From positions 1,426,001 to 1,490,000 of the forward strand of contig JACKDP010000001.1 in assembly GCA_020633435.1 (NCBI GenBank): 64,000 nucleotides of DNA. Reading direction: 5' to 3'. The notes beneath the pieces are model-generated. The model worked only from the letters and a program-made list of their open reading frames with translations. It did not search any database and had not been told where the DNA came from. This stretch comes from Myxococcales bacterium (GTDB lineage: Bacteria; Myxococcota_A; Bradymonadia; UBA7976; UBA1532). Below are positions 26,999 to 35,706 of the stretch, piece by piece (position 1 is the first letter of the stretch; each line of letters opens with the position of its first letter). The translations under genes and the position numbers were made by a program.

Positions 26999-28298
26999 GC
27001 CCTCCGACGGCGTCCTGCCCATCTCGGCCTTCTATGAGCGGCAGCTCGGCAGCGTCCGCCTGGGCCGCGTCGCCACGAGCCATGGCTGGTTCATCTGGGC
27101 CCCGCCGGGTCAGGGCGTCCACCAGGCGGTGGTCGAGCACATCGAGCACCATGCGGATGGCCTGCGCCTCCGCGTCCTTCGCCCCGGCGATCCCGATCGG
27201 ATGGCGACGACGGCGCTGGAGGCTGACGACGTCCTCTGGGTCGTCGTGCAGGTCGAGCGAGACTTCAACCGGCTGATCATGCGCCCCGACGCCCTCGGCC
27301 AGGCGCTCCGCCGCGGCCACGCGATCGTCACGTCCGAGGTGCCGCCGAAGCTCATGGTCGACGACCGCACCAGCCACCGCGCGCTGGACAAGGCGATCTG
27401 GTCGGGCTTCTGGACGTCGGGGCTCTGGCAGCACGAGCGGCTCGATCCCTGGCGCGCAGACAACCGCGAGCGGGTGACCCGATGGTGCCAGCAACAGGCG
27501 ACCACCCGGCTTCGGATGCCAGCCACGGCGGCGGCGCTGGATCCCCCGGAGGTTGGAGGGCACCCGACCGTCCTGCGCGCGGCCTGGGGCCGCCTGCCCC
27601 CGCTCGAGGCCCCGTTCCGGGCGGACGAGCTCCCCGCCGAGGTCATCCGCCTGGCCCTCGCCTCCGAGGAGCTGCGCCGCCTGCGGCAACCGGTGGCCGA
27701 CCTGCTCGCCGCGGACGTCGCCGACGAGGTGCTGCCCTTGCTGCGGCGCGTCTGCGACCTGCCCGCGCCCGAGCTGGCGGCCGTCGCGGCGGAGGAGCTG
27801 GGCCTCGTGCGAGCCGCTGATCTCCTGCGCGACGTCGGGCTCGTCCGGGACCTCCCCAGCGGGGGCCTCGCCCTCGCCTGCCCGCTCTTGCTCGCGCACT
27901 TGCGGGTCGCCCTGACCACCGCCGCGCCCGCCAGCCGCCCCCCCGACCGGGTGGCGCCGCCGGCCGTGGAGGTGCCGGCGGTCATCACGGTCGCCGCCGA
28001 GAGCGACCGCCGCGGCACGCTCCACTTCGGCACCGAGCTGGCGGTGCCGCTCTCCGGGAGGAAGCAGCTCAAGCTCGCCCAGCGCGCCGCCGCCGCGGCC
28101 CAGGGCGTGACGCCGCCCGTCGCCATCGAGCAACTCATCGGGTTCGTCGGGCCCACCCACAAGGCCGTCGAGATGCAGGTCGAGCGCCTGCGCGGCGCCA
28201 TCGAGCGGGCCGGCGGCGCCCGCGACCAGCTCGAGCGCCAGCACTCCACGCTCATCCTGCGCATGCCGAGCCGGGAGGGCGACCCGCCGACGCCTTGA
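26988..28298 (+). CDS. unrecognised partner protein of the RSH-STAND NTPase
   Basis: 436 aa. The ATG at 26988 lies 11 nt inside the upstream gene, so the two are co-translated and probably function together. The N-terminal half is beta/alpha with a Trp-rich patch (KAIWSGFWTSGLWQHERLDPW, about residues 132-152; quoted in part: WSGFWTSGLWQHERLDPW). The middle (about 210-310) is helical, Leu/Ala-rich. After a Pro-rich linker the C terminus has a short beta segment and a charged helix ending in ERQHSTLILRMP. There are no membrane segments and no nuclease motif I can name. It could be an effector or a co-sensor. No terminator is evident before the next gene 57 nt on. Confidence 0.75.
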   Translation: MSTEPSDGVLPISAFYERQLGSVRLGRVATSHGWFIWAPPGQGVHQAVVEHIEHHADGLRLRVLRPGDPDRMATTALEADDVLWVVVQVERDFNRLIMRPDALGQALRRGHAIVTSEVPPKLMVDDRTSHRALDKAIWSGFWTSGLWQHERLDPWRADNRERVTRWCQQQATTRLRMPATAAALDPPEVGGHPTVLRAAWGRLPPLEAPFRADELPAEVIRLALASEELRRLRQPVADLLAADVADEVLPLLRRVCDLPAPELAAVAAEELGLVRAADLLRDVGLVRDLPSGGLALACPLLLAHLRVALTTAAPASRPPDRVAPPAVEVPAVITVAAESDRRGTLHFGTELAVPLSGRKQLKLAQRAAAAAQGVTPPVAIEQLIGFVGPTHKAVEMQVERLRGAIERAGGARDQLERQHSTLILRMPSREGDPPTP

Positions 28299-28355
28299 CC
28301 ACCGCCGCGGTCAGATCCGACGACGCCGCCGTCTCGTGCCCCCAGGAGGTGCGCG

Positions 28356-29501
28356 ATGGGTCGAAGCGGGCGTCGATGGGGGTGGTTGCTGGGGCTCGCC
28401 CTGGCGGGGTGCATCACGGTGGATCAGGCCGACGACGAGGTGCTGGAGGGTCACCCGCCGGATCCGGATGCCTGGTGGACGGACGGGCAGCCGCCCCCGG
28501 ACGCGGCGACGCCCCCGGACGCGGCGACGCCGCCGGACGCGCGGCCGCCGCGGCCGCCCCGGGACGCGGCGGTCGATCCGCCAGACGCCGAGGGGCCAGA
28601 TCCGCAGGCCGCGTGCGGGGAGGCGCCGGCGGTGGCTGATCGCTGCCTCGCGCTCGCGGCCACGGAGGTGCCGGCCGCGCTGGGGTGCGCGCCGGACGCC
28701 AGCCTGCGCGTCGAGGTGGTCGACGGCTCGGAGCCGCCGGCGCTCGGGGGCGAGTTCTTCGGGCCCCGGCCGGTGGACACGCGCTTCGCGCTGGTCGGGG
28801 ACCGGGTGGAGGGGCCGGTGCGGTGGCACCTGGAGGGCAGCGTGCCGCCCGGGGTGTGGCTGGATCCGTGCGCGGGCCACCTGCAGGGGGCGCTGGAGTG
28901 GCCGGGCGAGGGCGAGCTGGCCGTGGTGGCCACGGTCGGCGACGCGGACCGCTGCCGCTTCACCCGGCTGCCGGTCGACACGGCAGCGACGGCCTGCGCC
29001 ATCGAGCTGGGCGAGGCGACCCACACGCTGGCCGCCGCGCAGGTCGGGCAGGCGTACACGGCGAGCGTCCCCATCTGGAACCCCGAGGGCGGCCAGGGCC
29101 GCGGGCGCGTCCGCCTGGAGGCGGGGGCGTTGCCGCCCGGGCTGGCCCTCGACTGCGACGGGGCCCTGATCACCGGGACGCCACAACGGGCCGGCCGGTA
29201 TGCCTTCGACGTCCGCTTCGTGGAGTACGCCTGCGGGGGCGTGACCCAGATCGAGACCATCGAGATCGAGGTGGCCGAGCGGGATCCGTGCGCGGGCCGG
29301 TGCGGGCCCGACGAGCTCTGCGTCATCCACTACGACGGCGGCTGCGAGGCCAGCCTGACGTGCGCGCCCAACCCCCTCGGCTGTGCCCCCGGCACCTGCA
29401 GCCCCGAGTGCCGGGCCCACTTCTGCGCCGAGGGCCACGTCTGCGATGGCGAGACGTGCGACGCGACCGACCGCGGCGCCTTCCGGTGCTACGGGCCCTG
29501 A
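28356..29501 (+). CDS. lipoprotein with putative Ig-like (He_PIG) domains and Cys-rich C terminus
   Basis: 381 aa. The signal peptide ends LALAGC (Cys19), followed by a Pro/Asp/Ala linker with PPDAATPPDA repeats. Two He_PIG-like modules follow, recognisable by VPPGVWLDPCAGHLQG and LPPGLALDCDGALITGTPQRAG. The last 80 residues hold about 14 cysteines (CAGRCGPDELC and similar), an EGF/keratin-like disulfide region. The protein is predicted to face the cell surface, and this layout is common in myxobacterial envelope proteins. AGGAGG lies 8 nt before the ATG. It seems unrelated to the operon on its left. Function unknown. Confidence 0.82.
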   Translation: MGRSGRRWGWLLGLALAGCITVDQADDEVLEGHPPDPDAWWTDGQPPPDAATPPDAATPPDARPPRPPRDAAVDPPDAEGPDPQAACGEAPAVADRCLALAATEVPAALGCAPDASLRVEVVDGSEPPALGGEFFGPRPVDTRFALVGDRVEGPVRWHLEGSVPPGVWLDPCAGHLQGALEWPGEGELAVVATVGDADRCRFTRLPVDTAATACAIELGEATHTLAAAQVGQAYTASVPIWNPEGGQGRGRVRLEAGALPPGLALDCDGALITGTPQRAGRYAFDVRFVEYACGGVTQIETIEIEVAERDPCAGRCGPDELCVIHYDGGCEASLTCAPNPLGCAPGTCSPECRAHFCAEGHVCDGETCDATDRGAFRCYGP

Positions 29502-29539
29502 CGCCCCCCGGGAAAACTCTTTTAGAACAGCGGGTTGCG

Positions 29540-30859
29540 CTAGCGAAGCCCGTAGCGGGCCAGCTTGTCGAGGAGCGTCACGCGGCTGACGCCGAGCTGG
29601 CGGGCGGTCTCGCTCTGGTTGCCGCCACACCGGGCGAGGGCGTCGCCGATCAGGCGCTTCTCGAAGGCGGCGACGCGGGCGCGCAGGTCGAGGCTGGCGT
29701 CGGGCGGGCCGTCGTCGTCGGGGTCGACGTCGAGGATGGGGCCGTCGGCGAGGGCGATCATCGACTCCAGCGTGTGCTCCAGGGCGCGGACGTTGCCCGG
29801 CCAGGGGTCCGCCTCCAGGCGCCGCAGCAGGCGGGGGGTGAGGCGCAGGTCGGGCAGGCCGAACTGGCGGCCGAAGCGCGCCGCGAAGTGCTCGGCGAGG
29901 GGCACGATGTCCTCGGGGCGCTCCCGCAGCGGCGGCAGGTGCACGTTGACGACGTCGAGGCGGTAGAAGAGGTCCTCGCGGAAGCGCCCGGCGGCCACCT
30001 CGGCGCGCAGGTCGCGGTGGGTGGCGGCGATGAGGCGCACGTCGACGCGGACGGGCCGGTCGGCGCCCACGGGGCGGATCTCGCCGTCTTGCAGCACGCG
30101 CAGCAGGGTGCCCTGGGTCCGCAGATCCAGCTCGCCCACCTCGTCGAGGAGCAGGGTGCCGCCGTCGGCCTCCCCGAAGAGGCCGCGGCGGGCGCCCTGG
30201 GCGCCGGTGAAGGCGCCGGCCTTGTGGCCGAAGAGCTCGGCCTCGGCCAGGGTGGGCGGCAAAGCGGCGCAGTTGAAGCGGACGTAGGGCTGGTCGCGGC
30301 GACCGGAGGCGCGCACGAGGGCGCGGGCGACGAGCTCCTTGCCGGTGCCGGACTCCCCCGTCACCAGGACGGTGACGTCGCGGGGGCCGACGCGCTCGAC
30401 GCGCTCGGCCACCCGGCGCATGGCGTCGGACTCGAAGACCATCAGGCGGGCCAGGGCCAGCTCGGCGCGCAGGCGGCGGTTCTCGTCCTGCAGGCGGGCC
30501 GACTCGAGGGCCCGGCGGACCACGCGCACGACCTCGTCGTTGTCGAAGGGCTTGGCGAAGTAGTCCGTCGCGCCGCGCTTCATGGCCTCGACGGCGGCGC
30601 GCTCGGAGCCGTGGGCGGTGACGAGGATGACGCGCGGCGCCCGCGGCAGGGTGAGCAGGGCGTCGAGGAGGGCCAGGCCGTCGAGGCCCGGCATGCGCAG
30701 GTCGGTGATCACCAGGTCGACGCCCCCCTGCCGGGCGCGGGCCAGGCCGGCGTCGCCATCGGCGGCCTCGTCGACGTCGAAGCCCTCCTCCTCGAAGAGG
30801 GCGCGCAGGAGATAGCGGACGGCGGGCTCGTCGTCGACGACCAGGATGCGGGGCGTCAT
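29540..30859 (-). CDS. NtrC-family sigma-54-dependent response regulator
   Basis: 439 aa. The receiver domain has D9, D10, phospho-acceptor D53 (ITDLRMPG) and K103. The AAA+ domain follows with Walker A GESGTGKE (168-175) and the sigma-54-contacting loop GAFTGA (215-220). Walker B is GGTLLLDEVGEL, and an arginine-finger region follows. It ends with a Fis-type helix-turn-helix (GGNQSETARQLGVSRVTLLDKL). All elements for activating sigma-54 RNA polymerase are present. It overlaps the sensor kinase gene by 4 nt. The likely target is the sigma-54 promoter of the divergent exporter operon at 32357. Confidence 0.95.
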   Translation of the reverse strand: MTPRILVVDDEPAVRYLLRALFEEEGFDVDEAADGDAGLARARQGGVDLVITDLRMPGLDGLALLDALLTLPRAPRVILVTAHGSERAAVEAMKRGATDYFAKPFDNDEVVRVVRRALESARLQDENRRLRAELALARLMVFESDAMRRVAERVERVGPRDVTVLVTGESGTGKELVARALVRASGRRDQPYVRFNCAALPPTLAEAELFGHKAGAFTGAQGARRGLFGEADGGTLLLDEVGELDLRTQGTLLRVLQDGEIRPVGADRPVRVDVRLIAATHRDLRAEVAAGRFREDLFYRLDVVNVHLPPLRERPEDIVPLAEHFAARFGRQFGLPDLRLTPRLLRRLEADPWPGNVRALEHTLESMIALADGPILDVDPDDDGPPDASLDLRARVAAFEKRLIGDALARCGGNQSETARQLGVSRVTLLDKLARYGLR

Positions 30860-32181
30860 GGCGTCTCCTCGGTGGGGGGCGAGAGGGGCAGGTCGAGGGT
30901 GGCGATGGCGCCGCCGCCCGGGGCGTCGTCCAGGGTCAGGCGGCCGCCGTGCTGGTGGGCGATGGCGCGGGCGACGGTCAGGCCGAGGCCGTTGCCCTCG
31001 GGGCGGGTCGTCACGCCGGCCTCGAAGAGGCGGGCGCGCGGGCCCTGCGGGAGACCGGGGCCGTCGTCCCGCACGGTGAGGCGCACCCCCTCCGCCGAGG
31101 GGGCAGCGCCGAGGACGAGGCGGCCGGGGCCGCCCATCGCGTTCAGGGCGTTCTCCACCAGATTCACGAGCACTTGCCGCAGCTTGCGGGCGTCGCAGCG
31201 CAGGGGTGGGCAGGGCTCCGCCTCCACCTGGAGGGTGACCCCGCGGCTGGCGGCGGTGGCCTCGTAGAGCCGGGCGACGTCGGCGACGAGGGTCGCGGGG
31301 GGCACCGTCGCCATGCTCAGGCCCTCGGTGGGCCGCGACAGGTTCAGGAAGGCGTCGAGGATGCCGCCGAGGCGCTTCACCTCGCCCATCATCACCCCCA
31401 TCTGCTCGGCCTCGCGGCTGCCGGGCTCCAGCTTGCGGGCGACGAGGGCCGACAGGCCGGTGATGGCGGCGAGCGGGTTCTTGAGCTCATGGGCCAGGCG
31501 CCCGGAGAGCTCGCCCAGCTCCCGGTTCTGGGTGCGCAGGGCCGCCAGGACCTCCGCGCGGGCCTCCGCCTCGGCGCGGGCGGCGCGATCCAGGTGGCCA
31601 CGCAGGAGCAGGCCGATGCCGCCCCCGACGGTGGCGATCAGCAGGATGACGGCCGCGATGGTGACGAGGTGCAGGGCGTCGGGCGGCGGCGCGGGGGAGG
31701 AGCGCAGGAACGCGGGCACGGTGAGCGGCGCGCCCGTCAGGCGGAGGGCGAGCAGGCCGAGGAGCACCAGGGCGATGAGGCCGATGATGGGCAACAGCCA
31801 GCGACGGCGCCCCAGCGCGATGGCCAGGACGACGGCGACGGGGATGTAGAGGGGCAGCGCGGGGCTCTCCAGGCCCCCCGTCGCCACGATGATGCCGGTG
31901 TGGATGGCGAAGACCGAGGCGACCCGCAGCCCGATGCGGCCGGGGGTGAGGCCCGGCCGGCCGCGCTCGCTCAGCGCCTCGAAGACCATGATCCCCAAGG
32001 CAAATCCGGCGGCGCCGGCCAGCGTCCACAGGCGCCAGGGCGAGGCGGGCTCGAGGAGCCCGAAGACGGCGGCCAGGCCGAAGGCGATGCCGATGACGCC
32101 GACGCGGGCCCGGCTGAAGAAGGCCTCGAAGGCGGTGAGGGCGCCCAGGCTGCGGGCGGTGAGCGTCGGCGGTTCGAGCAT
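30856..32181 (-). CDS. membrane sensor histidine kinase
   Basis: 441 aa. About six transmembrane helices span residues 25-210 (for example VGVIGIAFGLAAVFGLL and LHLVTIAAVILLIATVGGGI), with little periplasmic sequence. The phosphorylatable His is near residue 231 in RLAHELKNPLAAITG. The ATPase domain shows NLVENALNAM, DDGPGLPQG and GNGLGLTVARAIAHQHGG, so the N, G1 and G2 boxes are intact. I chose the ATG at 32181, with GGGAGG 7 nt upstream; an in-frame start 20 codons earlier is less likely. It probably senses a membrane or cytoplasmic cue rather than a periplasmic ligand. A CGGCCAGCCCCTTGC sequence (32223-32209) just upstream could be its own weaker sigma-54 site. Confidence 0.93.
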   Translation of the reverse strand: MLEPPTLTARSLGALTAFEAFFSRARVGVIGIAFGLAAVFGLLEPASPWRLWTLAGAAGFALGIMVFEALSERGRPGLTPGRIGLRVASVFAIHTGIIVATGGLESPALPLYIPVAVVLAIALGRRRWLLPIIGLIALVLLGLLALRLTGAPLTVPAFLRSSPAPPPDALHLVTIAAVILLIATVGGGIGLLLRGHLDRAARAEAEARAEVLAALRTQNRELGELSGRLAHELKNPLAAITGLSALVARKLEPGSREAEQMGVMMGEVKRLGGILDAFLNLSRPTEGLSMATVPPATLVADVARLYEATAASRGVTLQVEAEPCPPLRCDARKLRQVLVNLVENALNAMGGPGRLVLGAAPSAEGVRLTVRDDGPGLPQGPRARLFEAGVTTRPEGNGLGLTVARAIAHQHGGRLTLDDAPGGGAIATLDLPLSPPTEETP

Positions 32182-32356
32182 GGATCGGCCTCCCGCCCCG
32201 ACCGCCTTGCAAGGGGCTGGCCGCAGGCCTGCGGTGGGCATTCAGGGCCCGGCCCGGGGCGACCTGCAAGGAAAACCGACACCCCCTGTCGGGATGCCTG
32301 TCGGACGCCGCGCGGCGAGCCGCGCGCTGGCGGCGGCGCTGCGTGGCCCGGGGCCG

Positions 32357-32371
32357 TGGCACGGCCGTTGC
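32357..32371 (+). promoter_or_regulatory. sigma-54 promoter of the exporter operon
   Basis: TGGCACGGCCGTTGC is a near-perfect -24/-12 element (TGGCAC-N5-TTGC, GG-N10-GC), 26 nt before the start of the TolC-like gene. It faces away from the NtrC-type two-component pair, which makes that pair the obvious regulator. Confidence 0.85.
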
Positions 32372-32396
32372 GGAAGGGCCACGGCGGAGGCTTGTC

Positions 32397-33710
32397 ATGA
32401 TGCGTTCTCTCTCGACTCTCGGCCTGGTCGCCCTCGCGGGGGCCGCCTGGGCCGAGCCGCTCACCGAGGCCACCGCCATCGAGCGGGCCCTGGCGCGGCA
32501 CCCCGCCCTGGCGGCCGCCGGCTACCAGGTCGACGCCGCGGAGGCCGGAGCTGACCGGGCCGGCGCCGCCTGGCTGCCCCGGGTGGAGGCGACGGCGCGG
32601 GTCGTCGCCCAGGGGCCGACGCCGACGCTGCACATCGACACCGGCCTCACCCCGCCCGGGGCGCCGGCGCCCCTGAGCATCGAGCGCGAGATTGGCCAGA
32701 CCGTCTCGGCCAGCGTCGGGCTGGAGGCCGGCTGGCGGGCCCTCGACTTCGGCAGCCGGAGCGCCTATGAGGCGGCCGCCCGGGCAGGCGTCGACGTCGC
32801 ACGGGCCGACGCGCGGGACCGCGCCGCGACGGTGGCCTGGGCGGTGCGGCAGAGCCTCGCGGCGGCGGTGTTCTTCGCCGATGTGGTGCGCACGACGGAG
32901 GGCTCGCTGGTGGTCGCCCGGGGCACCCTGGCCGACGCCCGGGCGGCCCGGGAGGCCGGGCTGGCCGCGGGGGTCGACGTCGCGGCGGCGCAGAGCCGGG
33001 TGGCCGACCTGGAAGGGCGCGCCGCCGAGGCCCACGCGAGCCAGCAGAAGGCGCTGCAGACATTGCGGATCCAGCTCGGGCTGCCGGCGGACGCCGCGCT
33101 GGAGCTCGCGCCGACGCCCCTGGCGCTCCCCGCCGAGGCGACGGCGCCGCCCCCGGCGGTGGCCCGCCTGGTCGCGGCGGCCGAGGCGCGGGCGCATGAG
33201 CGCGAGGCCGTGGAGCGCGGCTTCTGGCCGACGCTGGATGTCTTCGCGACGGGGGCCTACGCCGATCCGCGCACCTTCGTCGAGACCGACGCCGGGCTCA
33301 CCTGGCAGGTCGGCGCCCGAGCCGCCTGGCCTCTCTTCGACGGGGATCAGCGGCGACGTCGCGCGCGCCAGCTCGACGCCGAGGAGGCCGCCGCCCGGGC
33401 CGGCGCCAGCGCCGCGGTCGAGCAGCAGGCCATCGCCCGGGACGACGCCGACGCGCGCCTGCGGGCGGCCGCGGCCAGCGCGGAGGCCGCCGAGCGGCGC
33501 GTGCAGGCCGCCCAGACCTACGTGACCGCCGCCCAGGCCGGCGAGGCCGCCGGCACCGCCCGCCGCCGCGACGTGGAGCAGGCCGAGGATCGGCTGGACG
33601 CCGCCCGGCTCGCCCTGGCGCAGAGCCGGTTCGACGCCGCCCGCGCGCGCGCCGACCGCCTGCTGGCCGACGGCATCGCCTCGACCCCCGACCTCAGGGA
33701 TCCGCCATGA
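32397..33710 (+). CDS. TolC-like outer membrane efflux protein
   Basis: 437 aa. A signal peptide ends AGAAWA (about residue 21). The mature protein is the typical TolC/OEP repeat, with long Ala/Arg/Glu-rich coiled-coil helices and two beta segments (VEATARVVAQG and WPTLDVFATGAYADPR, then VGARAAWPLFDGDQRRR). It forms the outer-membrane channel of the tripartite exporter encoded with the next five genes. The ATG at 32397 has GGAGG 6 nt upstream; a second ATG at 32400 is possible. It overlaps the next gene by 4 nt. Confidence 0.93.
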   Translation: MMRSLSTLGLVALAGAAWAEPLTEATAIERALARHPALAAAGYQVDAAEAGADRAGAAWLPRVEATARVVAQGPTPTLHIDTGLTPPGAPAPLSIEREIGQTVSASVGLEAGWRALDFGSRSAYEAAARAGVDVARADARDRAATVAWAVRQSLAAAVFFADVVRTTEGSLVVARGTLADARAAREAGLAAGVDVAAAQSRVADLEGRAAEAHASQQKALQTLRIQLGLPADAALELAPTPLALPAEATAPPPAVARLVAAAEARAHEREAVERGFWPTLDVFATGAYADPRTFVETDAGLTWQVGARAAWPLFDGDQRRRRARQLDAEEAAARAGASAAVEQQAIARDDADARLRAAAASAEAAERRVQAAQTYVTAAQAGEAAGTARRRDVEQAEDRLDAARLALAQSRFDAARARADRLLADGIASTPDLRDPP

Positions 33711-34801
33711 AGCGCTTCGCCCTCCTCTTCGTGATCCTCATCGCCGGCCTGTCGGCCGTGCTCTACCGCAAGCTGCAGGCCGAGCACGCCCGCGCCGAGG
33801 CGCCCGCCGGCGGCGGCGGGACGGTGGAGGCGACGCGCGTCGACGTGGCGCCGCGGCTGGGGGCGCGGATCCGCGCCATCCACGCCCGCGCCGGCGACGC
33901 GGTGAAGGCGGGGCAGCTGCTCGTGGAGCTGGACTGCACGGAGCCCGAGGCGGCGCAGGCCGAGGCGCGGGCGGCCATCGCGGCAGCCGAGGCCGTCGCC
34001 CGGAGCGCGGCCGCGTCGGTGGGCCAGGCCGAGGCCATGGAGGCGGCGGCGTCGGCCCAGGCGAAGGCCGCGGCCGCCGCCGTCCGCGGGCAGAGCGCCC
34101 ACCGGGCCGGCGTCAACGTGCGCCGCAAGACGGCCCGTGCGGACGGCCGGCCGCGTGACGACGCTCGAGGGCGGCGGGGGCGTCACCGCCAGCCAGCTCG
34201 ACGAGGCGCGGACGGCCGCGGCCGCGCTGCAGGCCGAGGCCCGGGCCGTGGACGCGCAGATCGCGGCGGCGCGCGCCGGCGAGGGGCCGCGAGCGCCCAG
34301 GTGAGCGCCGCCGAAGCGGCCGTGCAGATCGCCCGGGCGCGCAGCGAGGCGGCCACCCAGGACGTAGCGCGCGCCCAGGCGGCCCTGCGCCGCGCCGACG
34401 CCCTCGCCGCGGAGTGCCGGCTCGTCGCGCCGGTCGACGCCCTCGTCCAGACGCGGGCCGCCGAGCCCGGTGAGCTGGCCCGGCCGGGCTTCCCGCTGCT
34501 GATCCTGCTGGATCTGCGGCGGGTCACGGCCACTTTCTACTTGCCGAACGCGGAGTTGGCGGCAGCGCAGCCCGGCATGGCGGTGGAGGTCACCGCGGAC
34601 GCGTGGCCGGATCGGCGGTTCCAGGGCAGCGTCTCCCAGGTGGGGCTCGAGGCCGAGTTCACGCCCCGCAACGTCCAGACGCGGGAGGACCGCGACCGGC
34701 TGGTCTATCCGGTGGAGGTCGCGCTAGAGAACCCGGACGGCGCCCTGCGACCCGGGATGCCGGTCGAGGTCGCCCTGGTCGGGACGGGAGGCCGGCGGTG
34801 A
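33707..34801 (+). CDS. HlyD/membrane-fusion adaptor protein, with a probable internal double frameshift
   Basis: 364 aa as read. An N-terminal membrane anchor (FALLFVILIAGLSAVLY) is followed by the lipoyl-like half (GGTVEATRVDVAPRLGARI, then DAVKAGQLLVELDC). The C terminus has the adaptor beta domain (ECRLVAPVDALVQTRAAEPG, then YPVEVALENPDGALRPGMPV). Between about 34110 and 34295 the reading frame turns into Arg/Gly-rich nonsense. The +1 frame there reads good HlyD coiled coil (VTASQLDEARTAAAALQAEA). Two compensating indels therefore seem to swap out about 57 residues of the hairpin. Either the assembly is wrong or the adaptor is altered. Confidence 0.85.
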   Translation: MKRFALLFVILIAGLSAVLYRKLQAEHARAEAPAGGGGTVEATRVDVAPRLGARIRAIHARAGDAVKAGQLLVELDCTEPEAAQAEARAAIAAAEAVARSAAASVGQAEAMEAAASAQAKAAAAAVRGQSAHRAGVNVRRKTARADGRPRDDARGRRGRHRQPARRGADGRGRAAGRGPGRGRADRGGARRRGAASAQVSAAEAAVQIARARSEAATQDVARAQAALRRADALAAECRLVAPVDALVQTRAAEPGELARPGFPLLILLDLRRVTATFYLPNAELAAAQPGMAVEVTADAWPDRRFQGSVSQVGLEAEFTPRNVQTREDRDRLVYPVEVALENPDGALRPGMPVEVALVGTGGRR

Positions 34802-35706
34802 GCCTCGTCGCCCGCGGGCTGCGCCGGCGGTTCGGCGCCGAGGTCGCCGTGGACGACCTGTCGCTGGCGGTGCCGGGGGGCGAGCTCTACGGCCTCGTCG
34901 GCCCGGACGGCGCCGGCAAGACCACGACGCTGCGGATGCTGGCGGGTCTGCTCGTCCCCGAGGCCGGCACCGTGGAGGTGGACGGCCAGCGGCTGGGCCC
35001 TGACGCCGGCCCCGCGCGGGCGGCGCTCGGCTACATGCCGCAGCAGTACAGCCTGTACGGCGACCTCAGCGTCGACGAGAACCTCACGTTCTTCGGGCGG
35101 CTCTTCGGGCTGCCGAAGGCCGAGCGCGCCGCGCGGATGGAGCGGCTGCTGCACATCACGCGGCTCACGCGGTTTCGGGACCGGCGGGCCGAGGCGCTGT
35201 CGGGGGGCATGTACAAGAAGCTCGCGCTGGCGTGCGCGCTGCTGCACCAGCCGCGGGTGCTGCTGCTGGACGAGCCCAGCAACGGCGTCGATCCGGTGAG
35301 CCGACGGGAGCTCTGGGACCTGCTGCACGACTTCGTGGAGGGCGGGATGGCCGTCCTCCTGTGCACGCCGTACATGGACGAGGCCGCGCGCTGCCACCGC
35401 GTCGGGCTGCTGCACCACGGGCGGCTGCTCGCGGAGGGGGCGCCGGCCGACCTCGTGGCGCGGTTTCGGCACCCGACCACCCGGCTCTTCGTGGACGACC
35501 GCGATCGGGTCGAGGCGGCGCTGGCGGCCGACGACGCCATCCTGGCGGTCTCGCCGGAGGGCGCGGCCCTGCGGGTGGTCGCGCGGGCGGAGGCCGGCGA
35601 CGTGCTGGCCCGGTACGGCGGCCGCGTCGAGCCGGTGGCGGCCGACTTCGAGGACGTCTTCCTGGGGCTCCTGCGGGATCCCACGGCCATCGCGAGGGCG
35701 GCATGA
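34798..35706 (+). CDS. ABC exporter ATP-binding protein, first (YbhF-like half)
   Basis: 302 aa from GTG 34798, overlapping the upstream stop (GTGA). Walker A is GPDGAGKTT, the Q-loop region MPQQYSLYGDLSV, the signature LSGGMYKKLALA and Walker B VLLLDEPSNGVDP. The His-switch position reads CTPYMDEAARC: a Thr-Pro-Tyr replaces the usual TxH, so this site may be the weaker ATPase of the pair. The C-terminal extension is the DUF4162-like region of drug exporters. It pairs with the next ATPase, as the fused halves of YbhF do. Confidence 0.93.
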   Translation: MSLVARGLRRRFGAEVAVDDLSLAVPGGELYGLVGPDGAGKTTTLRMLAGLLVPEAGTVEVDGQRLGPDAGPARAALGYMPQQYSLYGDLSVDENLTFFGRLFGLPKAERAARMERLLHITRLTRFRDRRAEALSGGMYKKLALACALLHQPRVLLLDEPSNGVDPVSRRELWDLLHDFVEGGMAVLLCTPYMDEAARCHRVGLLHHGRLLAEGAPADLVARFRHPTTRLFVDDRDRVEAALAADDAILAVSPEGAALRVVARAEAGDVLARYGGRVEPVAADFEDVFLGLLRDPTAIARAA

